DNA from: Pseudomonas nitroreducens NBRC 12694
GTDB lineage: Bacteria > Pseudomonadota > Gammaproteobacteria > Pseudomonadales > Pseudomonadaceae
DNA: 64,000 nt
Assembly (NCBI RefSeq): GCF_002091755.1
Contig: NZ_BDAI01000002.1
Coordinates: forward strand, 310,001-374,000
Direction: 5' to 3'
The notes below the pieces were generated by a model. That model searched no databases and was not told the DNA's origin. It worked only from the letters and a program-made list of their open reading frames with translations. A program made the position numbers and the translations under genes. Below, in pieces: positions 33,313-43,463 of this stretch. Numbering within the stretch: the stretch's first letter is position 1; every line of letters begins with the position of its first letter.

Positions 33313-33732
33313 TCACTGCAGGGCGACGATGGCGTCGCCGACGATCTTGGTTTCGCCGTATTGGTTGGCGGTCTGGATTTCCAGCTTCACGCGACGCTCA
33401 CCGTCGGCCTCGAACTTCTCCACCACCTTGCCGGTACAGGTGATCTGGTGGCCAAGATGGGTGATGCCGGCGAAGCGCACGCCGAAGCTGCGCAACTGAC
33501 GTTGATCGACCCATTGGGTGAGCAGCCGGCCCAGATAGGCCATGGACAGCATGCCGTGGGCGAACACGTCGACCATGCCGGCCTTGCGGGCATAGTCGAT
33601 GTCGATGTGGATCGGGTTGTGATCGCCCGAGGCCCCGGCGAACAGTGCCAGGGTGGTGCGGTTGATCGGTGCCAGGGTCAGTGGCGGCAGGCTGTCGCCA
33701 ACCTGGACGGAGTCGAAGCGGACTGTGCTCAT
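33313..33732 (-). CDS. MaoC-like enoyl-CoA hydratase subunit (catalytic hotdog)
   Basis: 139-aa single-hotdog protein with the hydratase-2 motif: GDHNPIHIDIDYARKAG contains the conserved Asp, Asn and His, followed by FAHGMLSMAYLGRLLTQW. It should hydrate a trans-2-enoyl-CoA to the (R)-3-hydroxyacyl-CoA. The next gene upstream (14 bp) is another single hotdog that lacks the motif, so the two probably form a heterodimer, as ChsH1/ChsH2 do in steroid side-chain degradation. The comparison is from family knowledge; substrate unknown. Confidence 0.9.
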   Translation of the reverse strand: MSTVRFDSVQVGDSLPPLTLAPINRTTLALFAGASGDHNPIHIDIDYARKAGMVDVFAHGMLSMAYLGRLLTQWVDQRQLRSFGVRFAGITHLGHQITCTGKVVEKFEADGERRVKLEIQTANQYGETKIVGDAIVALQ

Positions 33733-33746
33733 GGGGGATCTCCGGT

Positions 33747-34187
33747 TCAGCCGTTGCGGTGGACGAGGGTGGTGCGCAGGGTTGCCACGTGCTCGCCGCG
33801 CTGGTTGGTCACCTTCGATTCGCGCACCACGAAGCTCAGTGCGCCGCCTTTCTTGTCGTAGATATCGGTGATGCGCACGTCGTAGTGCAGGGTGTCACCG
33901 GCGTAGGCCATGCGCTGGTAGGTGAAGGACTCTTCGCCGTGCAGGATGCGCGAGGAAATGATGCCCAGCTCATCGCGCCAGGCCTGGTTTGGCATCTGGA
34001 AGGCAAGGGAGAACAGAAAGGTCGGCGGCAGCGGCAGGGCGGGGTGTCCCGCGTCGCGTGCAGCCTGCTCGTCGAGATAGATCGGGTTGGTTTCGCCGAT
34101 GCTCTTGGCGAAGAAGCGCAACTGGCCAGCTTCGGCGGTAGCGCTGAAGGACGGCAGGACTTTGCCGATGTGTTTCTTGTCGATCAT
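33747..34187 (-). CDS. MaoC/FAS1-like hotdog protein, probable non-catalytic partner
   Basis: 146-aa hotdog protein of the MaoC N-terminal (FAS1-type dehydratase N-terminal) group. ETNPIYLDEQAARDAGHPAL is in the place of the hydratase motif but lacks its catalytic Asp/His pair. Further on come LHGEESFTYQRMAYAGDTLHY and SFVVRESKVTNQRGE, usual for substrate-binding halves of two-hotdog dehydratases. It is 14 bp upstream of the catalytic hotdog gene. Together they would equal one fused MaoC dehydratase, with this subunit giving the CoA/acyl tunnel. Confidence 0.87.
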   Translation of the reverse strand: MIDKKHIGKVLPSFSATAEAGQLRFFAKSIGETNPIYLDEQAARDAGHPALPLPPTFLFSLAFQMPNQAWRDELGIISSRILHGEESFTYQRMAYAGDTLHYDVRITDIYDKKGGALSFVVRESKVTNQRGEHVATLRTTLVHRNG

Positions 34188-34205
34188 CTGGTAGGCGCTC
34201 CGACG

Positions 34206-35393
34206 TCAGTTCTTCTGGTACACGGTGACCACCCCGGCACCACCCAGGCCGAGGTTGTGCTGCACGGCGATGCGGGCGTTCGCCACCTGGCGATCACCGG
34301 CGCTGCCGCGCAACTGGTGGGTCAGCTCGTAGCATTGCGCTAGGCCGGTAGCGCCCAGCGGGTGGCCCTTGGAGAGCAGACCGCCGGACGGATTGACCAC
34401 CCACTTGCCGCCATAGGTGTTGTCGCCATCGGCGACCAGCTTGGCGCCTTCGCCCTCGGCACACAGGCCGAGGCCTTCGTAGGTCAGCAGTTCGTTCTGG
34501 GCGAAGCAGTCGTGCAGTTCGATGACGTCGATATCGTTCACGCCGATACCGGCCTGCGCGTAGGCCTGCTGCGCGGCGAGGCGGGTGACCTCGAAGCCGA
34601 CCACGCGGATCATGTCGCGCGTTTCGAAGGAGGCGGGGATGTCGGTGGCCATGGACTGGCCGGCGATCAGTACGTCGGTGCGCAGGCCATGTTTTTTCGC
34701 GAAAGCTTCGGAGACCACGATGGCCGCGGCGGCGCCGCAGGTGGGCGGGCAGGCCATCAGGCGGGTCAGCACGCCGGGCCAGAGCACCACGTCATTCATC
34801 ACCTGCTCGGTGGTGACCACGTTGCGGAACACCGCCAACGGGTTGCGTGCGGCGTGGCGGCTGGCCTTGGCACGGATGGCGGCGAAGGTTTCCAGCTTGG
34901 TGCCGTACTTCTGCATGTGCGCGCGGCCCGCACCGGCGAACTGGCGAATGGCGTTGCTCGGTACATCGACACCGGTCACCAGTTCGCTGACGACGGCGTT
35001 GGCGCGCTCCAGCGCTGCCGGGCGGTCCGTCCAGGCGGACTTCAGGGCGCCGGGGTTCATCTGCTCGAAACCGACCGCCAGCGCGCAGTCCACCGCGCCG
35101 CTGGCGACAGCCTGGCGGGCGAGGAACAGGGCGGAAGAACCGGTGGCGCAGTTGTTGTTGACGTTGAATACCGGAATGCCGGTCATGCCGGCGTGGTACA
35201 CGGCTTTCTGGCCACAGCAGGAGTCGCCATAGACGTAGCCGGCGTAGGCCTGTTGCACCAGGCGATAGTCGATGCTGGCATCGCTCAGCGCCTGTTGGAT
35301 CGCCTGGGCCGCCATGACGTCATAGAAGTCGCTGGTGCCGGGTTTCTTGAACTGGATCATGCCGACGCCGGCGACGAATGCTTTCTGGCTCAT
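34206..35393 (-). CDS. SCP2-type thiolase (lipid-transfer protein family)
   Basis: 395-aa thiolase-fold enzyme. Cys82 in VNNNCATGSSALF holds the nucleophile position, and VNPSGGLLSKGHPLGATGLAQ the His region. The C-terminus is AVQHNLGLGGAGVVTVYQKN, the SCPx/lipid-transfer form lacking the second catalytic Cys of ordinary thiolases. Such proteins act as 3-ketoacyl-CoA thiolases for branched chains, or as aldolases (Ltp2) when paired with a DUF35 protein. ATG 35393 gives the family start MSQKAFVAGVGM; the open frame further upstream is not coding. Its 18-bp and 19-bp spacing to neighbours shows one operon. Confidence 0.91.
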   Translation of the reverse strand: MSQKAFVAGVGMIQFKKPGTSDFYDVMAAQAIQQALSDASIDYRLVQQAYAGYVYGDSCCGQKAVYHAGMTGIPVFNVNNNCATGSSALFLARQAVASGAVDCALAVGFEQMNPGALKSAWTDRPAALERANAVVSELVTGVDVPSNAIRQFAGAGRAHMQKYGTKLETFAAIRAKASRHAARNPLAVFRNVVTTEQVMNDVVLWPGVLTRLMACPPTCGAAAAIVVSEAFAKKHGLRTDVLIAGQSMATDIPASFETRDMIRVVGFEVTRLAAQQAYAQAGIGVNDIDVIELHDCFAQNELLTYEGLGLCAEGEGAKLVADGDNTYGGKWVVNPSGGLLSKGHPLGATGLAQCYELTHQLRGSAGDRQVANARIAVQHNLGLGGAGVVTVYQKN

Positions 35394-35412
35394 GGTTGTT
35401 GTCCTTGTGTGA

Positions 35413-36552
<1,140 letters not shown>

Positions 36553-36674
36553 GGAAGGCTCCTGACTGCCCGACCGGCGCCGCCGGTCACTGTTGTCGTG
36601 TTGCGCGAAAGGGCGCGATGGTTCGTTACGTTAGGGGGGGGCGCCGGGTGGCTACTCCACCCAGGCTGGGTGGC

Positions 36675-37502
36675 TCAGTCGCGGTCCCAGTCGTAGCGCG
36701 ACGGCTCGCCGCGCAGGAAGGCGGAGACTGCTTCGTCGTGATAAGGCGCAGTGGAGGCGACGCCCTGGGCCAGGCCTTCCAGTTCGGCCATGGCGTTCCA
36801 GTTCGTCTCGTAGCTTTGGTTGAGCAGGCGCTTGCTCATGGCGATGGCATCGCGGGGCGAGGTCAGGAAACGGCGGGCCAGACATTGAGCCGCGGCGGGC
36901 AGTTCTTCCTGGGTGTGGATCGAATGAACGATGCCCAATTCGCGGGCTTCTTCGATCGAGACGCGGCGGGCGCTGAACAGCAATTCCTTGGCCTTCTGTA
37001 GGCCGACCGCTCGGGGCAGTGTGTAGAGCGCGCCGGAGTCCGGCACCAGGCCGAGCTTGGCGAAGGGCATGCAGAACGAGGCGCGGTTGGAGGCGACGAT
37101 GAAATCCGCCAGCAGGGCAATGGCGAATCCGGCGCCGTAGGCCGGCCCGTCAACGGCGGCAATCACCGGGATCTCCAGGCCGCGCAGACGTTCCAGCCAG
37201 CCATGCAGGCGGCGGATGCGCAGGCGCATGGCGTTGGCCGAGTTGACTTCCGGGTCGGTGCTGACCTGGCGTTCCTTCAGCGACTTGATATCGCCACCGG
37301 CGCAGAAGCTGCCGCCAGAGCCGGTGATGATCAGCGCGCGCAGGCTACGGTCGGCTTCCACGCGGTCGAGCATGTCGGCGTAGTCTTCGCGCAGGTCCAG
37401 CGAGAGTGCGTTGCGCGCGGCGGGTTTCTGGTGGGTGAAGGTGGCGATGCCGTCGGCAATGGCCAGCTGGGACTCGCGAAACTCGATCACTTCGGTGCTC
37501 AT
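36675..37502 (-). CDS. Enoyl-CoA hydratase/isomerase family protein, PaaG-like
   Basis: 275-aa crotonase-fold protein. The oxyanion-hole segments are FCAGGDIKSL and GPAYGAGFAIALLADF. Both glutamates of true enoyl-CoA hydratases (E144 and E164 of the rat enzyme) are missing at the aligned places; instead a single Asp stands in KLGLVPDSGALYTLPR, the layout of PaaG and other enoyl-CoA isomerases. It more likely shifts a double bond than adds water. ATG 37502 is chosen as the family start (MSTEVIEF); upstream open frame is not coding. It is the first gene of the minus-strand catabolic operon, 85 bp after the regulator gene. Confidence 0.9.
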   Translation of the reverse strand: MSTEVIEFRESQLAIADGIATFTHQKPAARNALSLDLREDYADMLDRVEADRSLRALIITGSGGSFCAGGDIKSLKERQVSTDPEVNSANAMRLRIRRLHGWLERLRGLEIPVIAAVDGPAYGAGFAIALLADFIVASNRASFCMPFAKLGLVPDSGALYTLPRAVGLQKAKELLFSARRVSIEEARELGIVHSIHTQEELPAAAQCLARRFLTSPRDAIAMSKRLLNQSYETNWNAMAELEGLAQGVASTAPYHDEAVSAFLRGEPSRYDWDRD

Positions 37503-37536
37503 GGCGGATCCTCGGGAAAGGTTCCAGCCATGCTCG

Positions 37537-37579
37537 GCTGCGTTGCAGCCGACGCCGCCACCCGTTGCGGGTGGCGGCG
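37537..37579 (-). terminator. Two tandem hairpins between regulator and crotonase genes
   Basis: CGCCGCCACCCG-TTG-CGGGTGGCGGCG (37553-37579, 12-bp perfect stem) sits 8 nt past the stop of the MalT-type regulator. A smaller GGCTGC-GTT-GCAGCC at about 37537-37550 is next to it. No T-run. They probably limit read-through from the regulator into the catabolic operon. Confidence 0.55.
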
Positions 37580-37587
37580 CGGTGGGG

Positions 37588-40404
37588 TCAGCGGTTGGCG
37601 TCTTCGGCAGTCTCCGCATCCCGCAGGCGGGCCACGGCTTCGTCGCGGCTGCCGACGCCAAGCTTGCTGTAGATGTGCCGCAGGTGCCATTTCACCGTTT
37701 CATGGGAAAGGCCCAGTGCACGGGCAATCTTCTTGTTCGGCAGGGCCTGGGCCAGTAGGCGCAGCACCTCGAGTTCGCGCTCGCTGAGCGGTTCCATGCC
37801 AGCGCCCAATTGCAGGCCGGTGGTTCGGGTTACGGGATCTGCACAGGCCTGTATGGCCGGTGCGCGGCGTGTGCCGCGCAAGCGTTCGACGTAGAACGCC
37901 AGCAGGGGGTCCAGCGGGTGGTCGCGGGTCAGTGTTTCGATCAGCTCCAGCGCATCGGGATGGGCGTCGATCACGCTGCGCAATTGGCCGTAGCGCTGGG
38001 CGACGCGTAGCAGGGCGAGGACCTTTTCCCTGGCCTGCTCGGTCTGTCCGCGCTGGGCGTCGAACACCGCGCTGAGCATTTTCAAACGGGTTACCGCCAG
38101 TTGCCGACCGTCCTGTTCCCCGGCCGCGATCATGCGGTTCAGGCGCAGGTTGGCACTGTGCAGGTCGCCGTGGGCTGCGTCCCAGCGTACGTGGGCATTC
38201 TCGACGATGATGAAGATGTCCTTGAGGTGCCGGGTGGCGGCGTCGGGATGGCGCGCGGCGATTGTGTCCAGGCGCGCCAGTTTGGTCTCGGCGGCGACCA
38301 CTTCGCCCAGCAGCAGGTGCCAGTGCACCTGCCAGACCAGCGCGTGGGCCATGAGCCGGTCGAGCTTGTTGCGGCGGCCGTATTCCTCCAGGTGCTCGAG
38401 ATAGGCGAAGGCTTCGCGGCGGTTGCCGGCGACCCAGTGCGCCTTGCCCAGTACTTCCAGGGCGCGCAGGACCGAGTCGGGAATCGAGATGCGCTCCAGA
38501 ACATCGATCTGCGGCTCCAGCAGGGCCAGCGCGGCTTCGATTTCATTGCTTTCGTAGAGCGTGTCGCCCAGCAGGGCGGTGGCCAGGTGCAGCGCGTCCG
38601 CGCAGGAGCGGCCGTGGCGCTGCGCTTCGTAGATGACCTCGCGGTAGATGCGCTCTGCCTGGCTGATCTGGCCTTCCATCGCCAGGCTCAGGCCGATCAG
38701 GCAGCGGCCCTGCAGCGTCCCGCCGGCGGTGCCGAGCAACGGCGCACCATTGACCAGCAGGGGTGGGCGATCCAGCTGTACCTGCCGCGCCCGCTCGTAT
38801 TCGCCGCGGTTCATGTACAGCCAGGAGAGGATATTCAGGCTGCCGCCGAGCATCACCGAGTTGACGCCCGGTGGCGGGTTGAGCAGCTGTGGCAGGATCG
38901 CCAGTGCCTCATCGGTGTCGTCGCGCTGCACCGCCAGCACGGCACGCAGCATCGCGAGGCGGAAGCGTGAATCGTCATCATCGACCGGCAGGTCTCGCTC
39001 CAGGCTGGAGATGCTGTTCTCGCAGGCATTGAAGTCGCGGGCGAAAACCTGCATGCGTGCCAGCAGCAGGCGCAGGCGGATGCTGGTCTGGATCTGCTCC
39101 CTGGGCAGCAGGCGCGCCAGTTCGATGAGGATACGCAGGTCGCCCTGGGCATACAGCGCCTCGAGCTGATCCTCGACCAGTTGCGCGGCCATCGCGGCCT
39201 GGCCGCCGGCTACGGCATGGCGGACGGCCTCGACCAGTTGCCCGCGATCACGCTGCCATTGCCAGGCGCGACTGTGTACCGCACTTTGCTGCTGGGCGGG
39301 CAGGCGGGCGAAGAGGCCGAGGAGCGTTTCCCGCAGCAGAGGGTGGAGGCGATACCAGTTTTCCTGATCGGGAGTCTCCAGAGCAATCAGGAACAGGTTG
39401 TCCTGCTCCAGGCGCGAGAGCAGTTCCACGGCCTCGGCAATGGCCTCCGGGCGATCGACGAGTGCTGCGCACAGGCTGGGGCAGAAGCGATTGCACACGG
39501 CGGTGTGCAGGAGCAATTCGACATCGTCGGGTTGCAGACGAGCCAGCACGGCCGATTCGAAATAGCTGGCGAAGGCCTGGTGGTCGCGCAAGGGAGATGG
39601 CGAGCCGTTGCTGCTCTGGGATGGCTTGCGCCGGCTGGCGGCGAGCAGTTGCAGGCCGGCGATCCAGCCGTCGGTCAATTCATGGATCTCACGTATCTCA
39701 TCGGTAGCCAGTTCGCCCAGTTGCTGCTGCAGGAACTGCCGGGTTTCCTCCAGGGTGAAGCTCAGGTCGCGGAGATCCAGCTCCAGGACCTGTCCCTGGC
39801 TGCGCAGGCGGGCAAGCGACAGCGGCACCGCGCTGCGAGTGCCGAGCACCAGGTGCAGGTTGCTCGGCGCGTAGTCGAGCAGCCATTGCAGAGCCTGGTG
39901 GATGCCAACGTCGGTCAGGCTGTGCAGGTCGTCGAGCACCAGCACCACTTCGCGCTGGCTGCTGGCGACGCCCTGCACCAGCGTGATGATGGTGCGCTCC
40001 ACCGATTCGCTGTCGAATCCGTGAGCCTCCATCAGGGACGCGTGCTGCACCATCTGCAGGTCGATCTGCGCCAGGCTGCCCAGCAGGTAGTCGATGAAGC
40101 GACCCAGGTCGTTGTCCTCCGGGCCCAGGCTCAGCCACGCGACTTCGAAACCCAGCGAGAGCAACTGCTGGCGGCAGGCGAGCAGGAGGGTGGTCTTGCC
40201 CCAGCCGGCAGGGCCCTTGATCACCGTGCAGCGACGCCGGCGGTTTTCCACCAGTTGCTGCAGCAGGCGGTCGCGACTGATGGTGCGGCTGCCGCTACGG
40301 GGAGGGACCAGCTTCGAGCGATCCAGGGCCGTGGTCAGTGCCGGTTCGTGGGGGCGGTCGTGCGGAGCTGAGACGTTTGTTGTTGTGCTGCTTGGCTTGT
40401 CCAT
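37588..40404 (-). CDS. MalT-type LuxR-family ATP-dependent activator 1
   Basis: 938-aa STAND-type activator. The Walker A motif GPAGWGKTT is at residues 64-72, Walker B-like VVLVLDDLHSL follows at about 150, then come winged-helix and TPR-like repeats through the middle. The C-terminal LuxR HTH (about 868-925) reads LSERELEVLRLLAQALPNKK and GLSHETVKWHLRHIYSKLGV. Such proteins bind an inducer through the repeat domain and then activate nearby operons, as MalT and AlkS do. It is divergent from the AMACR operon and heads the minus-strand operon, so it can reach both promoters. Inducer unknown, probably a pathway CoA ester or the parent lipid. Confidence 0.93.
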   Translation of the reverse strand: MDKPSSTTTNVSAPHDRPHEPALTTALDRSKLVPPRSGSRTISRDRLLQQLVENRRRRCTVIKGPAGWGKTTLLLACRQQLLSLGFEVAWLSLGPEDNDLGRFIDYLLGSLAQIDLQMVQHASLMEAHGFDSESVERTIITLVQGVASSQREVVLVLDDLHSLTDVGIHQALQWLLDYAPSNLHLVLGTRSAVPLSLARLRSQGQVLELDLRDLSFTLEETRQFLQQQLGELATDEIREIHELTDGWIAGLQLLAASRRKPSQSSNGSPSPLRDHQAFASYFESAVLARLQPDDVELLLHTAVCNRFCPSLCAALVDRPEAIAEAVELLSRLEQDNLFLIALETPDQENWYRLHPLLRETLLGLFARLPAQQQSAVHSRAWQWQRDRGQLVEAVRHAVAGGQAAMAAQLVEDQLEALYAQGDLRILIELARLLPREQIQTSIRLRLLLARMQVFARDFNACENSISSLERDLPVDDDDSRFRLAMLRAVLAVQRDDTDEALAILPQLLNPPPGVNSVMLGGSLNILSWLYMNRGEYERARQVQLDRPPLLVNGAPLLGTAGGTLQGRCLIGLSLAMEGQISQAERIYREVIYEAQRHGRSCADALHLATALLGDTLYESNEIEAALALLEPQIDVLERISIPDSVLRALEVLGKAHWVAGNRREAFAYLEHLEEYGRRNKLDRLMAHALVWQVHWHLLLGEVVAAETKLARLDTIAARHPDAATRHLKDIFIIVENAHVRWDAAHGDLHSANLRLNRMIAAGEQDGRQLAVTRLKMLSAVFDAQRGQTEQAREKVLALLRVAQRYGQLRSVIDAHPDALELIETLTRDHPLDPLLAFYVERLRGTRRAPAIQACADPVTRTTGLQLGAGMEPLSERELEVLRLLAQALPNKKIARALGLSHETVKWHLRHIYSKLGVGSRDEAVARLRDAETAEDANR

Positions 40405-40652
40405 GGCGCTTCCGAGGCAGTTTCATGCGCCCGCGATTGTTTTCAGTGTAGGCGGGCGTCGATCAGAGCATGCCCCAGTTGCCACGCTCTTCACCAGAGG
40501 CCTTCGGGAGCTCGATGAGCGGGTGGAAGGCTGCCACCCAACGCGGGTGGCGGCCCCCGCGAGCCTGGAATGTTCCATTGATGAAAAGCCGCAAAGGCGC
40601 GGCATTGCCGAGGCGCGGGCCAATTGCGCTGCAGATCAATGGGACTACGTCG
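40405..40652. promoter_or_regulatory. Divergent control region between the two arms of the catabolic island
   Basis: About 250 bp between the MalT-type activator and the racemase operon. It has no convincing gene. At least two promoters and the activator's own sites are expected here; an inexact GCTGCCACCC/GGGTGGC pair occurs near 40530-40553, but I could not define operator or -35/-10 elements with confidence. Confidence 0.45.
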
Positions 40653-41807
40653 ATGGGTGTGTTGAGCGGTATTCGAGTTCTGGAGTTCGAGGCCATCGGC
40701 CCGGCACCCTTCGCCACCATGCTGCTGGCCGACATGGGCGCGGACGTCATCCGCATCGACCGGCCACAGGCGCACAGCGACCTGGGGCCGAAGATGAGCG
40801 GGCCGAAGGTGGATATCACCGGTCGTGGCCGCCGCTCGGTCACGCTCGACCTGAAACTCCCGGAGGCGGCGGCTGTTGCTCTGGAACTGATGGAGCATGC
40901 CGACGTACTGATCGAGGGCTTCCGCCCCGGTACCCTGGAGCGCCTGGGGCTTGGCCCCGAGCAGGCATTCGCGCGCAATCCGAAGCTGGTCTACGGCCGC
41001 ATGACCGGCTGGGGCCAGCACGGCCCCCTGGCTCAGCGCGCAGGGCATGACATCAATTACATCGCGCTGTCCGGGGTGCTTTCCGGTATCGGTCCGGTGG
41101 CCGGCCGGCCCGTGCCGCCATTGAACCTGCTGGGCGACTACGGCGGTGGTGGCATGCTGCTGGCCATGGGCGTGCTGGCGGCGCTGGTCAATGTGCTGCG
41201 CGGCGGTGTCGGCCAGGTGGTGGATGCTGCCATGGCCGAAGGCGCCGCCCAGCTTGGCTCGGTGATCTGGGGGCTGCTGGCCTCCGGAAACTGGCGCGAG
41301 GAGCGCGGCAGTAATCTGCTGGATGGCGGTGCGCCCTGGTACGACACCTATCGCACCCTGGATGGGGGCTACATGGCCATCGGTCCAGTGGAGTCGCGCT
41401 TCTATGCGGAGCTGCTGGCCAAGCTTGGCCTCGATCCGGCCCAGTTGCCGCCGCAGCATGATCGCCAAGGCTGGCCGCGCCTGCGCGAGGCCTTCATGCA
41501 GGCGTTCCTCCAGCGGCCCCGTGAACAATGGTGCGAGATTTTCGCCGACAGCGATGCCTGCGTGGCGCCGGTGCTGGGGTTCACTGAGGCCGCCGAGCAT
41601 CCTCATGCGCAAGCCCGAGGCAGCTTCATGCAGATCAATGGCGTGGTGCAGCCGGCGCCGGCGCCGCGTTTCCTCGGCACTCCCAATTCCGTTCCGAAGC
41701 CCGCACCGGCGCGTGGTGAGGGCGGGCTCAGCGCGTTGCGCGACTGGGGGCTGACCGACGAGCGGATCGACCGCCTGCGCCAGGGCGGATTGGGCATGAG
41801 TGCCTGA
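40653..41807 (+). CDS. Alpha-methylacyl-CoA racemase / family III CoA-transferase
   Basis: 384-aa CaiB/BaiF-family protein. The racemase catalytic pair of M. tuberculosis MCR aligns with His132 in RAGHDINYIALSG and Asp162 in LLGDYGGGGML, both present; GVLSGIRVLEFEAIGPAPF and LLADMGADVIRID are the usual start. It should interconvert (2R)- and (2S)-methylacyl-CoA so that ACADs can act, as in pristanic-acid, bile-acid and ibuprofen metabolism. ATG 40653 starts at the family N-terminus; the upstream open frame lacks family sequence. It is first in a twelve-gene plus-strand operon. A formyl/CoA-transferase activity is less likely given the H-D pair. Confidence 0.9.
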   Translation: MGVLSGIRVLEFEAIGPAPFATMLLADMGADVIRIDRPQAHSDLGPKMSGPKVDITGRGRRSVTLDLKLPEAAAVALELMEHADVLIEGFRPGTLERLGLGPEQAFARNPKLVYGRMTGWGQHGPLAQRAGHDINYIALSGVLSGIGPVAGRPVPPLNLLGDYGGGGMLLAMGVLAALVNVLRGGVGQVVDAAMAEGAAQLGSVIWGLLASGNWREERGSNLLDGGAPWYDTYRTLDGGYMAIGPVESRFYAELLAKLGLDPAQLPPQHDRQGWPRLREAFMQAFLQRPREQWCEIFADSDACVAPVLGFTEAAEHPHAQARGSFMQINGVVQPAPAPRFLGTPNSVPKPAPARGEGGLSALRDWGLTDERIDRLRQGGLGMSA

Positions 41808-41852
41808 CCGTCTTTGCATCCCCACGACCCGAATCGACAAGAAGAGACAGCC

Positions 41853-43052
41853 ATGTCCAACGCCTACATCCTTTCCCCCGTGCGCACGCCCATCGGCAAG
41901 TTTGGCGGTGCGCTGGCCTCCGTGCCGGCGGCGAACCTCGCCGCGCTGGTCCTGCAGGAGGTGCTGCGGCGCACCGGCGTCGATGCCGCGCAGGTCGACG
42001 AAGCGATAGTCGCGCAGTCCTACCAGTCCAGCGAGGCACCCTGCATGGGGCGCTACGCGGCGTCACTGGCGGGGTTGCCGGACGAGGTAGCCGGCTACAC
42101 CGTGGATCGTCGCTGCGGCTCCGGCCTGCAGGCAGTGATAGACGCCGCCATGCAGGTTCAGACCGGCGCTGCCGACTGCCTGCTGGTGGCCGGCGTCGAG
42201 AGCATGAGCAATATCGAGTACTACAGCACCAGCATGCGCTGGGGCGCGCGGCTGGGTGACGTGAAGCTGCACGATCGCCTGGATCGCGGGCGGGTCAATT
42301 CGCAACCGGTCAGCCGCTACGGCGAGTGCTCCGGCGGTGCGGTCGAAACCGCCGAGAATCTGGTGCGAGACTACGGCATCAGCCGTGAAGCCTGCGACCG
42401 GTGGGCCGTGGGCAGCCACCAGAAAGCCGCCGCAGCCTGGAGCCAGGGCCGCTTCGATGCCGAGGTGATGCCAGTGGCAGTGCCGCAGCGTCGAGGGGAG
42501 CCACTGGTGGTCAGGCGCGATGAGGGCATTCGCGAAGACGCCAGTTACGAGGCGCTGGCCAAGCTATCCCCGATCATCAAAGGTGGCACCGTCACCGCCG
42601 GTAGTGCCAGCCAGCAGAACGATGCGGCGGCGGGGTGCCTGGTGGTGTCCGAGCGCTTTGTCATCCAGAACGACCTGCGCCCGATGGCGCGCTTCGCTGG
42701 CTGGGCCTCGGCCGGCTGTCACCCGCTGCGCATGGGCATCGGTCCGGTACCGGCGGTGGCCAAACTGCTGAAGCGACTGAACCTCGAGATGGCGGACATG
42801 GGCCTGATCGAGGTCAACGAGGCCTTCGCCGGCCAGGTGCTCGCCGTGCTGCGCGAATGGCAGCTCGAGGACGATCCGCGCATCAATGTCAACGGTTCCG
42901 GGATTTCCCTGGGCCACCCGATCGGCGCCACCGGCCTGCGCATCATGACCTCGCTGCTCCACGAGATGCAGCGCAGCAAAGTCCGTTACGGCCTGGAAAC
43001 CATGTGCATCGGCGGCGGGCAGGGGCTTGCCGCGGTGTTCGAACGCGTCTGA
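41853..43052 (+). CDS. Acetyl-CoA C-acyltransferase (thiolase)
   Basis: 399-aa classical thiolase that splits 3-ketoacyl-CoA with CoA. Nucleophile Cys88 is in RRCGSGLQAV, the His in SLGHPIGATGLRIM and the second Cys in TMCIGGGQGLA. The start MSNAYILSPVRTPIGKFGGAL is at ATG 41853. It is 45 bp after the racemase gene and 15 bp before the DUF35 gene. Unlike the SCP2-type thiolases in the same island, it has both catalytic Cys, so it likely serves straight-chain rounds that release acetyl-CoA or propionyl-CoA. Confidence 0.94.
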   Translation: MSNAYILSPVRTPIGKFGGALASVPAANLAALVLQEVLRRTGVDAAQVDEAIVAQSYQSSEAPCMGRYAASLAGLPDEVAGYTVDRRCGSGLQAVIDAAMQVQTGAADCLLVAGVESMSNIEYYSTSMRWGARLGDVKLHDRLDRGRVNSQPVSRYGECSGGAVETAENLVRDYGISREACDRWAVGSHQKAAAAWSQGRFDAEVMPVAVPQRRGEPLVVRRDEGIREDASYEALAKLSPIIKGGTVTAGSASQQNDAAAGCLVVSERFVIQNDLRPMARFAGWASAGCHPLRMGIGPVPAVAKLLKRLNLEMADMGLIEVNEAFAGQVLAVLREWQLEDDPRINVNGSGISLGHPIGATGLRIMTSLLHEMQRSKVRYGLETMCIGGGQGLAAVFERV

Positions 43053-43067
43053 AGCCAAGGAGCTCCC

Positions 43068-43463
43068 ATGAGTGAACACCACGAGGCGACACCCAGCGTC
43101 GCCGAACAACCCTGGCGCGAGCGAGATGGCCGTGTGGTTCTGCTCGCCAGCCGGCGTGCCGGCCATGCTGGCCTGCACTTTCCACCGCTACCGGAAACCT
43201 CGCCACTGTGCGAGGGCGGCGAACTGGTTGAACTGGATTCCACGCCGCGCCTGTACAGCTTCACCGTCGTGCATTTCAGCCCGAAGGCGAACAAGCCGCC
43301 GCAGCCGCTCGGCCTGGCTGACTTCCCCGAGGGCCTGCGGGTGTTCGCCCGCCTGGATTATCCCGCCGGGCGCCAGCCGCGTATCGGTGAAGCGCTGAGC
43401 CTGTGCCTGGTGGAGTCCGACAGCGGCCCGATCTATGCCTTCCGTCCGCAGGAGGACGCATGA
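43068..43463 (+). CDS. DUF35 OB-fold protein with degraded zinc ribbon, thiolase partner
   Basis: 131-aa DUF35 protein (rubredoxin-like ribbon plus OB-fold). The OB part is clear: LYSFTVVHFSPKANKPPQPL, FARLDYPAGRQPRIGE and a C-terminal YAFRP. The two CxxC pairs of the zinc ribbon are absent (only one Cys, in PLCEGGELVELD), so zinc binding is probably lost. The stop overlaps the next SCP2 thiolase start (ATGA), the usual coupling for DUF35/thiolase pairs such as ChsH2-Ltp2 and IpfE-IpfD. It probably supports an acyl-CoA aldolase or thiolase complex. Confidence 0.87.
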   Translation: MSEHHEATPSVAEQPWRERDGRVVLLASRRAGHAGLHFPPLPETSPLCEGGELVELDSTPRLYSFTVVHFSPKANKPPQPLGLADFPEGLRVFARLDYPAGRQPRIGEALSLCLVESDSGPIYAFRPQEDA

